A DNA stretch of 64,000 nucleotides. It comes from Primula veris (taxonomy: Eukaryota > Streptophyta > Magnoliopsida > Ericales > Primulaceae). A program made the translations under genes and the position numbers. The notes beneath the pieces are model-generated. The model was not told where the DNA came from, did no database searches, and saw only the letters and a list, made by a program, of their open reading frames with translations. Location: positions 6,449,314 through 6,513,313 of the forward strand of contig OY821740.1 of assembly GCA_963682055.1 (NCBI GenBank), in the 5' to 3' direction. The stretch's first letter is position 1. Each line of letters starts with the position of its first letter. Below are positions 52,696 to 64,000 of this stretch, piece after piece.

Positions 52696-55600
52696 CTACA
52701 TTTCTCCACATTCAGCAATAATGCAGGCCAATTTGGGCCGGTTGTTAGGTCCAGTAGCTACGTTCTCGATCTTCCTGACAACTAGAAGTCCATCTCCAAG
52801 TACTCTCTGCAATAATATTGACATATGAGTACATTCCAAAAAATTGAACTTTTGAGCAAGTAAAACAGTAATTGTTATTCTTGTTGATCATTCAACTATT
52901 AACTAAACTTCTATAGAAGTCTATCATATCCCATCCGCGTATTCATTGCTATAGTTGCCATAAAGGTTTATAAATCAACATTCAGCCAATCCAAAAAAAA
53001 TCCTGATGTATTGGTTAATGCATATAAGCCTCATCTTAATCCAAACTTATAATAGATTAACTGCATTCATAAGAATGACAGGACGCATGGGAACCAATGC
53101 ATCATGACCATATACAACTAAGCAAAGGTCCCTTCAATCATGTGCCGTTGCAATCATCAAATAGGAGATATCACCAAACAAAATAATCGACTACAATCTA
53201 AACAGTCATCAGATTCGAGAGATGAAACATACCCCAAAGACGACATGCTTGTTATCGAGCCAGTCGCACTTTGCACATGTAATGAAGAACTGCAAAAAGA
53301 TACAAAAAGATACAAAAAGTAAAATACTAGATGTACAGACAGCTAAAAGAACATATGAAAAGAGAATAGAGGAAAAATGGATACTGTTTAATTATAAAAC
53401 CAAGGCACATTTTGTTTCATTCTTTTTATTTGTTCAAAGCAAACAGAAAATTAGCTACAATACAATTATTACTTGCGCAAAAAACACGAAAAGGAGAAGA
53501 TAGTGAAGAACATAATCAAAATGAAGATATAGCAAATTTTCAATACCTGACATCCATTAGTACCCGGTCCACTATTTGCCTGTAAAAACAAGAAAGAGCT
53601 CTGGTCAAGTTTTAAATCAAATCTGTGCTTATATAATTCAGAAATAATATCACCACCTAGGTACTAAAAATTGTATTATATAGAGCAATACATATTTCTA
53701 CTGTATAAGACGAGATAATAATATAAAGTGAACTTGAGGAGGTTCATGATGTGTAGTACCAGGAATCCATAATGGAATTAGATAAAGTAAATTTAGTAAA
53801 GATAAAGTCATAAAACCATATCTGACACATCAGAGAACCTGCGAGCATGAGAAAATAGAGAATGCATTGCAGCCGCAAGGGTTTTACCCACTCGCTTGAT
53901 GTAACAATTCCAGGTAGGTGGGGACGCAACTGTGTATTACAAAATTGTATATACACTACACATTCAATATTTTAAGAAGATTGGGGGTGTTGCATTACCA
54001 AACGGAGAGGGGAAAAGCAATACTGAAAATATTTAGGAAAACATGTTTACAGAAATTGTCATGAGAGTAGCTTTCAGAAAATTCTTTCCAAATTTTTGAA
54101 CTAAGTTCTGAAAAGTAAACGATTTTCCTAAACAAATGAGAACGATTTTAGCAAACAGCTGTAAGTTACATTGTTTGAACGCTCAAGTCTTCTATCTAAA
54201 GAAGAACCAAGTACAACTATGAAACATCTGTAATACGTCCACAAGAAGTTTAATATACGCTGTTATACGCGGACATGTATTGCCCATTTAGCACCTATTT
54301 GACTTTCATGTATTACAATGTAAATATAGGCCCAAACTTATCTAGATCCACTTACAGAATTAGCAATACAGACTGGGAACATGCTTAAAAGTGTACCAGA
54401 TTAAGGAAATAATGTAGAGAGCCTTCATATAGATAGCAACTAGTTGGATCCAACTATAATAAAACACTAAATTTGCTAAAATCAAAAGAAATATAAACTG
54501 AAAATTGGCAGCAAGAGAATACACAAGGACACATAAATAAATTACCATTGATAACAGACCAGGACCAGTGTGCTTTGCGATAAAATTTTCATCATCAAAC
54601 TTACTCCCATATATCGACACGCATCCACTACCATCGCCCTTAAAAACAAAAAATACAATTGTTAATAACGCAGAACCAAGAAGAAAAAGATGAGTATGCC
54701 TGATAGAATATTAAAAAGGTAAAAATTAAACATGATGCCGAAACGAAAATCCGACGGAAGAGAGAAATAGCAGAAGTGATTAACATTCAATGTGCGTTTT
54801 CAGAAAATCCTATCAAAAGCCACCATTTTGAATTAAAAACTCAATTCAGCTATACCTTTTTATTACTAGCCTAGTGGAACAGAACCTACGTTCTCAATCA
54901 AGATAGTGAGTTCGATTTGCTTCTCTGATTAGACTCCATTAGACCCAGAATGGCCAGAACAAAAAGGGGAGATTCTTCCTGTTCTCAGTGATGAAAATAA
55001 CCTCAATCAATCTATTACTTGGGAAGACACAAAATTGTCAACTTCTAGAGATTGCATATTCCTTTACATGTACCAGTGTTCTAAAATGTTTTGGGCAAAC
55101 AACGGAGCTCTTGGTGCTGTTTAATACTCCAATTACTAAATAGTCAAATAAAACTTTGTACATCATCTTCAATACACTTGACATTAGATGAAAACATTGA
55201 CCGTATATGGTGCGAGAATAAGATGATGAAAAGCCAAAAAGATGTTTCAAATTTAATGATTAGAAAACAAGGCTTCTACAGACAGCTAACGAAGAGTAAA
55301 ATTAGCAAATGGTAATGTGAAGGGTCAAAGATTAAGGTTTCTAACCTTCAAAAAATCACCAGCTTGGAGCATGAAATCCTTGATCACTCGATGGAACTGA
55401 CAACCTTTGTAACCAACTGGCAATCCTGCCTTTCTGCAGAACACATTCAGGTCATGAATGAATAAGGAATAAAAGGGTCTTTAAAGGCAAAGGAGTTTGA
55501 GGACTATCAAGTTCAGGGAAGTAAGTTTATTGTCTCATATTTTATTAACTAATGTGAGTCGTCATAGAAATTCTCAAATGGGTTGCATGTCCTTTCCTGG

Positions 55601-57825
55601 TATACATTGAACTTTCCTAAATATGTCAAACAAAAGTTACTGCTTCATTTGACTTTCCAGATTTTAGCGCAACGATAAAATGCGGTTTTTTATATTGCTT
55701 ACTTCTGTTAACGCAAAAATGCAAAGGAGTTGGAAGCCTACTCCACATTCTTATTACATGTTTATCAACCAGTTAAACTCAGCTCATGCGAAAAGGTGAA
55801 AGAGCATCTAGCATGTTTTAACGGGTATTGCATCAATATATGAACGTCTTCACCAAATACAAGTCAAGGATGACTAATTTGTTAGCAAATAATACTAAAA
55901 GAATATAACACCTACACAATACTATTTATATTAAGTATAAAAGAAAAAGGTACACAGAAATTTAAAATATCTACCAACCTGTATTCGCCCGTGCAAAATT
56001 GCCTGCATATTATGAAATGTGGAACAAACTAATTAATAAATGCGATTAATCATAACGTCGTAAATAAATTAATGTGGAAGTCAAAGAGGGGAACTAACAT
56101 TTTGAAAAAGAACTGTACAACTTCACCAATTATACAAACTAGGGGTGGGTTAGGGTTGGGACCCAACCCGTAAACACTCAACCCGTATCCCGACCCGATT
56201 ACTTTTGGAAGTGAAAAAAAATCCGGATTCCGACCCGACAAAAGTCGGGACCCGTAGGGTCGGGATAAGTTTATCCCGAATCTCCCGACATATTTTTTTA
56301 TTTTACGACAACGTCATTTTTTATTAACAATTTTCATTTGATAAGTCTAAACATGTTATTAACACGAAACATAATCCTAGTTTAAAAATAACATTCCTAA
56401 TAAATAAAAAAATAAATTAACATGTAGTAGAAAAAATAGTGAGAAACTACAAATAATGGAGTAGATAAAAAAATTGATACGTTTTTTTATCAGATTCTTT
56501 TAGTATTTAGTTTTATTCAAACAAACAACAATTATAGTACTAAATGAGATATATTATCATTATAATTTTTATAATCGGAAAATAATGAACATTTATCTTT
56601 TTTGAAGTAACAATATAACTTTTTTATTTAAGTATATTTTTTATTTTAATAGTTTCATATATTCAAAACTATAAATCTATATTATACGTATGTAATTATA
56701 AATAATATATGAAACAGAAAGGATTGTACCTCATATGCTAGAGTGCTTACATTGTATGCTAGAGGTACATGGTTCGATTCTCATCACTTGCTTTTGATAT
56801 AAATTAATTTATATTTTAGTGTTAAGATAAAAAAAATCATATTATATAATATAAAATATAAATTAATTTAAAAATCGGGTCGGGTGGGGACACCCAACGA
56901 AATCAAAATTGCCACCCGATCCCGAAGTTTTTCGGGTCAGGACAAAACCCGACATTTTCGGGTCGAGTGCGGGTTGGGACACGGCTCGGGTCGGGATTTC
57001 GGAAATTTTTTCCAGCCCTAATACAAACAACAATATTAAACAATGTTTGTCAAACTATGTGTCTTTTCGGCAACATCTTTTTTTTCTCGGCGTTTCGTTA
57101 GCTAATTAGATGAAAAAATGCTTATGCTAGCGTTTTCAGCTTTTCAAACGCTGGCTTTTGGGTCATAAAAGCTACAAAATTTGTAGCATTTTTTAAGCTA
57201 AAAATTTAGGGGGGGTTTAAAGCTTTTTCACATAAAAACTACCGAAACTAGAAAAGTTTCAATCAAATCATAATATAAATTAACAAGTTAAAATAGGTAA
57301 AAAGTGACTTATCAACAAAAATAGATTACAAGTCACTTAAAAGTAAAAAAAAAAAAAACTAAGATGTAAGCTGCAGGTTGTTTAAGCTCATTTCTTTTTA
57401 AAAGCAGTTTTTTTACAAATAAAGTCAATGCGAAACGCAGCCTATGTTGAAAAATGACTTACCAATATAAGTCACTTAAAATTAATGAATTATAAGTCAC
57501 TTTTAAGTAAAAAAAAAAGGCGAAGATGTTGTCAAACAGTAGTAATCTGCAGGTTGTTTTCAGGTCTTTGGTTTTTCAAATCAGATTTTTGACCAATAAA
57601 GCGAATGCCAAACGAGGCTTATGTTAATAAAAAAACACAAAGGCGGAGAAAGAAAGAAAAAGAGTGAAGGAATAATTGCCTGAAATTTTCGGAGGTTTTG
57701 GGGGAAATATCGGAAAAAAGCTCCATTTTAATACGACCGGCAGGGATAGTACCGATGGTTATATCGAAAAATACGATTGGATTTTTAGGGTTTTGAGGCC
57801 TTTGGTGCCACTCTACCGTCCCCAT
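52696..57825 (-). CDS. CYP22: Peptidyl-prolyl cis-trans isomerase CYP22 (cyclophilin H type)
   Basis: Seven exons: 57825-57680, 56002-55979, 55433-55346, 54638-54546, 53579-53547, 53289-53233, 52806-52696. The sum is 552 nt, 183 aa. It is a single-domain cyclophilin that isomerises prolyl peptide bonds. The human orthologue PPIH (USA-CYP) is part of the U4/U6.U5 tri-snRNP, so a nuclear splicing role is likely. Catalytic and cyclosporin-site residues are present in [15 protein letters not shown] (R72, F77, Q80) and [12 protein letters not shown]. The N-terminal [18 protein letters not shown] and the end IIAECGEM match plant CYP22. Intron 1 uses a GC donor (TTTCAG|GCAATT); exon 2 is only 24 nt and exon 5 only 33 nt. 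Intron 1 contains a complete hAT element. Confidence 0.94.
56140..57020. mobile_element. hAT non-autonomous element with perfect 8-bp target duplication, in CYP22 intron 1
   Basis: The element starts TAGGGGTGGG and ends CCAGCCCTA, with inverted GGGTCGGGA/TCCCGACCC-rich arms. ATACAAAC flanks it on both sides (56132-56139 and 57021-57028), the 8-bp duplication of hAT transposition. The 881 bp hold no transposase. The interior is AT-rich and carries a tRNA-like block at 56735-56800. Confidence 0.85.
56735..56800 (+). repeat. tRNA-like (SINE-type) block inside the hAT element
   Basis: CTAGAGTGCTTACATTGTATGC followed by GAGGTACATGGTTCGATTCTC reads like a degenerate tRNA with an anticodon-arm region and a B box (GGTTCGATTC). 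The acceptor stem does not pair, so it is not a functional tRNA. It could be a SINE head nested in the element. Confidence 0.4.
57085..57625. mobile_element. Nested fold-back AAAAGC-rich MITE-like segments in CYP22 intron 1
   Basis: Contains repeated GCTTTT-AGC, AAAAGCTACAAAA and AAGTCACTT blocks. Two successive ends of the CGAAACGCAGCC (57430) and GCCAAACGAGGC (57608) type resemble the right end of the element at 14245-14641. Probably two overlapping insertions. Confidence 0.4.
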
Positions 57826-57843
57826 CTCCTAATTTATTAATTC

Positions 57844-57885
<42 letters not shown>

Positions 57886-59490
57886 AACTACACTACACTA
57901 GTATTTTGTTTTTTTAGGGTTTTATTACTTCTGTTTATTGGTGGGAGTAGGCTGGGTCCGGTCCGATGAGGTCCGAAACCGAAACTGATCCTATTTTTCG
58001 GTTCGTTTTTTTTTTGTTTCGGTATTTTTATTTTTTGAACCGAACCGGATCGGTTTTTTCGTTCTGGTTCGGATTTTTTTGGTTTTATTTTTTCTTTTTC
58101 GATCTTTTTCGATTTTTTTCGTTTTTTTTCGATCTTTTTCGCTTTCGGTCTTTTTCGATTCTATTTTATTGAAAACCGAAACCGACCCGAAAATTTTTCG
58201 GTTTTTCGAGATTTTTCGGTTCGCTTTTTCCGGTTTTTCACTACTGAGAGAACCAGGTATCCATTGTTGCTAGTTTTTTTTTACTAAGATTAAATAAAAA
58301 TTATGTAAATATTAAATTATAGTATTTACTTACATACACTGTTCGGTCAAAAAAAATATCAATCCGATTACCCAATAGTTTTATTTTAGAGTAATACTAT
58401 CGTAAAACTGGTAAAAATGTGTCACGCATTAAAAATTCAATGTCTATTAATGAATCTAAAATAATTATTATGTTAAAATTAATTTAAAATTAAAAGTAAA
58501 ATATTTTATTGGTTGACACATACTTGTAATTATAGTGCATCGTACGAAGAAAAAAAATAAAAATCAAATTTATCAAACGTACCGAAAAAGTATCGGATAT
58601 GTAATCGTGTCAACACTTTTTTTACTTACATTTTTTTCATAGTTTTTGTTGACCATTAGATTGAATTGTTTTTTTATCTAATGACCCGTAAAAAACTAAA
58701 ATAGACTACTCTCAAAAAAAGCAGGACACCAAAAATGGATCCGACAACTACAAGCTTTTAAAATTTTGTTAAAACTTTTACCTTTGATATTTTATTAATA
58801 ATGCGATGTCTGACTTGTTTTTGACAAAGTAACAAAATGACGCGTTAATACATTGATCAGTTCATGAACAATATCGGTCAAGCGAGGGAGTAAATATATT
58901 TTCATCCATGCTAAGTTTTATTATCACATTTATTGTAAGAACAAGAAAGATAAAATTACAGTTTTATACTCTAGCGTTTTCCGTCGTCTCCGTCCCCTTG
59001 ATCATAGCCTCATTAAATGAAAATGGTCGACTTGTATTCATTAATTTGTAAATGAATCAAATGTTAACAAAATATATGACTCGTTTGAGCCATATTTGAA
59101 GGATTATATGCCCAACTCATACTCCATGTATATAAAGATGTACGAGCCCAGTTTAACAAGTCTAGTTCGGGTCTTCATAGTCTAATGAGACTAACGATCA
59201 CAATCACGAGTCCTGCAGACGAAAAAACCCAAGAAAAACAATGGCTTTAATTGCCTAAAAAGATGTCAATTCTCGACGAAGTCAGATATACGTGGCTGGT
59301 AGCTTCAAGCCTTCAACAGAATAGGCTGTATATCAAATTACAGTATTGTGTTCATTTAAATTGCTTTACACAAATTCTTTGAGACTCGAGAGCTGTATAA
59401 ACATATAACCAAAGCTCTAGATATGCAATTGAAATCCTTACACTAGTATCAAACACGAGAGCCTCTTCGGAAGAGAAGCGCTAAACTTAA
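57826..59490. other. Spacer between CYP22 and the NPF transporter
   Basis: A (CT)n tract (57846-57883; GA on the CYP22 sense strand) lies 21 bp upstream of the CYP22 start. At 57947-58255 a segment dense in CGGTTT/TTTCGG and CCGAAACCG is a fold-back hAT-like remnant. From 58260 to 59440 I see no gene. The last part before 59491 is probably the NPF 3' UTR. Confidence 0.45.
57846..57883 (-). repeat. (GA)n tract in the CYP22 5' leader
   Basis: About 19 CT units on the plus strand, read as GA on the gene strand, just upstream of the start codon at 57825. A possible GAGA-type site, by inference. Confidence 0.8.
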
Positions 59491-62400
59491 TCACCTGTAT
59501 ATATAAGACTTTGCAAAATATAGATACACAACAAATCCTGCAGTACTCAATCCAGCAAGAAGCCAGTAGTAGTAATCAAGATGAGCTTGGTTCAAGTTAT
59601 TGCATAACCAACCGCCATTTTCTCCAGTAACCTTTTCCACGAAATAAATTAAAAAGACACTGAGAATGTTGCCCACCCCGATCACGCTAAGTGCCAGAGC
59701 TGGACCAAGGCTCTTCATATCACTCGCCATCTCATTATAAAAGAAGTTCTGTAGCCCGACGATAGTAAAAACTTCATGGATCCCACATAACACGTACTGT
59801 GGGATCAACCAACACACGCTCATCGGCACCGTCGCCTCTGGTAAATTATAAAGTCCATTTTCATAAGCAGTCTTTAGCCTTTTTTTCTCGACCAGAGCAG
59901 CAACAACCATAGTAGCTATTGAAAGAAAAATCCCTGTTCCGATTCTCTGGAGAGTCGTTATACCTGATTGGGACCCCGTTAAGGTTATTGTAAGAGGGAC
60001 CAAAAAACGCTCGTAAAAGGGTACAAAAAAGACGGCTGTGATATTTATGACTACAAGAAGAGAAGCTGCCGGGGGTTGGAATCCTGGTAAAATCATTCGA
60101 TCCAATGTTTTTCCTTGTGCTGTGAGAAAAGTGGAAAATTGTGCAAATACGATGGCGTAAATTAGACATGGTAACCATATCGGGATTAGCCTTAGAGTGA
60201 CTTGAGCATCCTCAACATCGATAACCTCACATGTTTCGTCTTCCTTTTCTGAGCCAGATTCTTTGAGCAAAGATTCATGCAGATACCTGTAATTAACAAA
60301 AAAAAAGTATCAGATTAGGAGTAATAATTAATTAATTCTCTTCTATTACAAAAAAGGTAGCGTAATGTCTCATAGTTGTTGTTTACAGAAGTCTTCAAAT
60401 TGTCTCCGTTCCTGAGATAGTCTTCTTCCCGAAACAGCAACTAGGAGGCAAAGTTTTTCCCCTGAAATGCCAGTTTTACGAATTTCAAAAGTCCTTCACG
60501 TATTTGAAAAGTTTAACTATGTAAATAGCTTTTGAAATTGACAATTTAATTATTTTCACTACAAAAACTCTGGACACTAAAAAGATGACATTTTTAGAAG
60601 GGGACTATACTGATCATACTCTTTTTTTTTTTTTTGTGCGTGTGTGAATAATATACCATAGATTCTCTTACGTAAATTGTTCAGAATTCTGAAGAGGCCA
60701 AGTTCCTTGAAATTCATTTTGAGTGGATATCGCCACATCACTAATCCTCCAGTTCTTAAATGCTCTAGCATACACTCTACCGATTCTCAAAAACGGGTTC
60801 TTGTCACTTTTTTTAACTGAGAATCTGTAAGTCTTAGTCCCAACTAGAAAACATGAAAGTGAAATAACCATGGATATGCACGGGATCCCAAACGCAAGGG
60901 TCCAGTTAAGATACTCTTGTGTGTAGCTCATCAACACAGTTGATACGCCAACGCTTGCACTCGAAATGAAATACCACCAGCTGAAATATGAGCTCTTTGT
61001 ATTCCTCTCTTCGGGGTGTCTCCCGTCAAACTGGTCAGCTCCAAAAGCCTGGACACATGGCCTTTGACCTCCTTGTGCAAATGCCATTAAATATAAAGAG
61101 AAGAAGAACAACGTAAATTGGAACTGAGGTGCAGAGGAAAATTCGGTTGAAAGTGTCAATGACCCTAGTGCCTTGTCAAAAGTAAATAAATAAAACAAAG
61201 AATCTAGATTTAGATATTATCATATGGTGACTGTCATCGATGAAAGAGGCGGTATATTTATGTGAAAGTGTACGAACCAAAATGTAGACCGAATTGGCGA
61301 TGATTATGGTCTTGTATCGACCTAAAAAAGAATCAGCGACAGCTGCGCCTAACAATGGCAAAAAGAATGCCACTCCTAACCATGTATTGACATTCTGTGC
61401 CGCCGTTGCCAATGATTGTCCGAGTGGTCCTGTTAGGAAATTTATGAGAATAGGGCTTACACCAAAGAATGCAAACCTCTCTGTTAGCTCCACACCTGCC
61501 AATTCCACATCCCAATCACTCTTTGCTATCCTAATTAACATATAGAAATGTCTATAATGATCATTTTCACATGAACTTCCCGTCATAGTTGAGATCATTT
61601 AGCTGCATCTTATGAGTACAAAAGTATATTTTTTTCTTATACATATGAAAAAGGTATACTTGTATTGTTAATAATGTGTTCTTTAGAATAACAAATCAGT
61701 TTAGTTATTCTACCAATTACCAAACAACTAAAAGCAAAAGTAGAAATTAAAGGTGATTCGCCTCCTTTTTCTAGAAGTGCTGCTGAGTGTACGGCACTCG
61801 GCAAATCAAAGGCTTGACGGTATAAGGTTAACCTGCAAACTGGAAAAAAAACTCCAGTCGAACAGGTTAAAAAATCTTGCATTTCCGTCAAAAAACACCC
61901 TTGTTCGATTCCCACTTCTATCATTCTCTAAAAGCACTAACTTATCATTATAATACCTAATTTCTGAAGCTAACTCCCCTGACTCTAAAGTCTAAACTTC
62001 TATCAGCCAAACAACAAGTTCATATTTGATGTGTTTCGAAATTAAACTTGGTCTAAGTTTTGTCCATGTGGATCAATCTTGGCCTTTGGATCCATTTTTA
62101 ATCTGAAAAAAATCTTATCTTTTAAACAAATAAACCAAAAAAAATCTCAAAAGGGAGGGGGGGAAGAGCTTAAATGCTGAAACCACACAAGGACTAAATC
62201 AAAAGGTAAGTACTGTATATGGCCCTGAAAATTTCCAGAATTTCCAATTTTCCTCCATATATTTTGTAATATTCTTATAATGAAAACTAACTCAGCCCCC
62301 TGAAATATATATACCATCCTGGGACACTACACGTTCATCTTTCTGTGCCGTGCTCGAGTCTGATCATTCGAATCAATGACTATTTAGGGTTAAGTGAAAC

Positions 62401-62621
62401 TTTTCAAAAGTTAAGGCCCTATATGTAATTTATTTTTTATAAACATCTATATCTGAGGATTTTCAAAAAGAATATGTACCTATGATGAAAATAGCAGCAT
62501 GCCAACCGCCAGAATTAGACCGGAGAACCGGACGACCTTTATAGTCTAGAAAACCGTCAACAACTTCGTCTAATAACAGCAACGATGACTGTCCGCCTCC
62601 GCAGTTTTCGACGTTTGCCAT
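59491..62621 (-). CDS. NRT1/PTR family (NPF5-like) proton-coupled transporter
   Basis: Four exons: 62621-62480, 61495-61278, 61171-60672, 60286-59491. They total 1656 nt, 551 aa. This is a major-facilitator protein with about 12 membrane spans, probably in the plasma membrane or tonoplast. NPF members move nitrate, peptides, hormones or glucosinolates with protons; the substrate is not predictable here. The ExxER proton-coupling motif is intact (GVELTERFAFFG, start of exon 2). Other family marks are FLTGPLGQS, LPLLGAAVADSFLGRYKTI, PCVQAFGADQFD, SWWYFISS, the cytosolic loop before ESGSEKEDET, and FQPPAASL in TM7. The text GIHEVFTIVGLQNFFY and ENGGWLCNNLNQAHLDYYYW resembles the NPF5.10-5.14 group, so NPF5 is the best guess. 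The start MANVENCGGGQ gives the normal short N-tail. Confidence 0.93.
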
Positions 62622-64000
62622 TACACCCTGATACCAAAATTTAATACTAATTTACTATTTTTTTCCACATTAAAGTGAGTTTCTGATTATAAGTAGTCAG
62701 CCAACTGAGTTTAGTGCACTCGTTACAAGAATCTGTATAAACCAATAGAGTTCTAATATATGGCTTTTTTGGAAGTTTACTACAACTTGTCATTTTTATA
62801 CTTTAAATGCAAGACCACTAACATCGTCAATGATGCTTTAAAATAATTGTTATACTATAAATTATTACGGAGTAGTTGCAACTTGCATGATTAACATTAA
62901 TTAATTCCAATAATTATTTTTTAAATAAATATCATGATCAACAGTTGTGTTTTCAAAAAAAATGCCAGTATGGTTTACTTAAACAGGAGCGTTTGGTTTT
63001 TAATTGTAAAAAGTTTCTTTTATTATTATTGCAGATTAAGCCACAAGAGGCAATGATGAATTGGTGAGCCAGAAAATGATGGAAGAATAATGAATTCATT
63101 GATGCAGTGTATTGACCAAAATATCACATTAGATAAGCTGACTGATTTTAAGATGTGTTTTTACAAAAGTTTAAAACAAAAATTACGATAATATTAGAAC
63201 CTGGAAAAAGAGAACTGGTATACAAAGACAGTAGTTGAATCCATAAAGACTGTGTTAAAAATGTCTCTTTTACTAACTGTTGAGTTTAGAACTAACAAAT
63301 GACAGTGCATGACCAGATTATGATTAAGCCTTATTGGCCATGAATTTAGTCCCGCATAGTCTCACCATAATCTTACGCCCCGACGGCATATGAATAATGA
63401 AACGTTTGAACTATATCATGTTGTTGGCATGAGCGACAAACCGCCTAACGAATGACACGAGTTGTGTGGAAGTATATATAGATCTTGTCTTCAGTCTTCC
63501 ATCGTTTCGTTTAATCAAGTTTAACCAAAATACCGATAAATAATTGTGATTTACTGCTCCGGAAACAAGAAACATACTGAGATTGGTTGCCAAAAATATA
63601 ATACGGTGGTAGGTGGGTGTATACCCCGTTCCTAATTAATTGTTCACTACGAAACTACGTGCAATTTTGACTGACCAATAACTTGTACTCTCTCTGTCCC
63701 AAAATATTAGAACTCTATGTATCTACGTGCAACTTTGACCGACAAATATCTCGTGCTTAAATTGTTGAAATATAAATTTTAAAAATTTGTTCAAAAAGTT
63801 TAACATTTGAACTATGTGATTAACTTTTGAAAAAATCGATTTCGACATCTTAGATATGAGTTATTTATCGGTCAAAATTGCATGTAGTTGCGTATAGCCC
63901 CAACAATTTGGGACGGAGGGGGTATCAAAATTGTCGGAATGAAATTTTTTAAAAGTTAATCATATAATTCAAACATTAAATTATATGATTTAGTTTTAAA
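62622..64000. other. Upstream region of the NPF gene
   Basis: Promoter side of the NPF gene (minus strand). No other gene recognised. Short open frames at 63411-63593 have no family resemblance. A Stowaway-like MITE lies at 63686-63924, and a partial relative of its end (CTACGTGCAATTTTGACTG) at 63652-63672. Confidence 0.5.
63686..63924. mobile_element. Stowaway-like MITE
   Basis: The left end TACTCTCTCTGTCCCAAAAT and the right end, reverse-complemented TACCCCCTCCGTCCCAAATT, form terminal inverted repeats that extend inwards (CTACGTGCAACTTTGACCG against CAACTACATGCAATTTTGACCG). Size is about 239 bp with TA borders. Same type as 3460-3700. Confidence 0.75.

Noticed and set aside
56735..56800. 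Functional tRNA gene
   Set aside because: A B-box-like motif is present, but there is no pairing acceptor stem and no proper A box, and it lies inside a transposon.
63411..63593. Short minus-strand gene upstream of NPF
   Set aside because: 60 codons, no family similarity, no splice context and typical AT-rich intergenic composition.

Overview
The window is nuclear DNA of a flowering plant, most likely a eudicot. It is AT-rich, its genes are split by many short GT-AG introns, and the proteins are plant-type (PATROL1, PPR proteins, an NPF transporter, a defensin-like peptide). Plant transposons fill the gaps: a Cassandra TRIM retrotransposon, Mutator- and hAT-type elements, Stowaway-like MITEs and a gypsy scrap. 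I assembled exons by hand from splice signals and reading frame. For every multi-exon gene the exon lengths sum to a whole number of codons. No species is claimed.

Layout. 304-1105 (-): a two-exon cysteine-rich, defensin-like secreted peptide gene. 2234-2498: an unidentified coding-like exon. 2.5-4.85 kb: MITE-type repeats. 4855-10999 (+): PRMT3 arginine methyltransferase, with pieces of exon 1 duplicated in intron 1. 11403-12790: a Mutator-like element carrying a broken FAR1-type DNA-binding half. 13798-29364 (+): PATROL1, a MUN-domain trafficking protein in 26 exons (1109 aa). 30460-31926 (+): an intronless P-class PPR protein. 33220-34327 (+): a receptor-like cytoplasmic kinase pseudogene. 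35753-42859 (-): a short, divergent Crooked-neck (CRNKL1/Clf1) splicing-factor paralogue.

Its first intron holds a 2.9-kb palindromic array of eight Cassandra LTRs (four in each orientation), each with a 5S-rRNA-like promoter block, and a single 5-bp target duplication flanks the whole array. 45039-47994 (+): the small PPR protein THA8-like. 48518-50925: a mosaic of a second small Cassandra palindrome, a frameshifted CDC48 fragment, a 0.56-0.59-kb-armed inverted repeat and a gypsy integrase scrap. 52696-57825 (-): cyclophilin CYP22 (PPIH type), with a GC-AG first intron and an 881-bp hAT element in that intron. 59491-62621 (-): an NPF (NRT1/PTR) transporter. The last kilobase ends in another Stowaway-like MITE.

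The genes do not form an operon or one pathway. Themes recur: spliceosome partners (Crooked-neck, CYP22), two organelle-type PPR proteins, and membrane traffic and transport (PATROL1, NPF). The most unusual features are the Cassandra/5S palindrome inside a splicing-factor gene and the hairpin-forming CDC48 mosaic.
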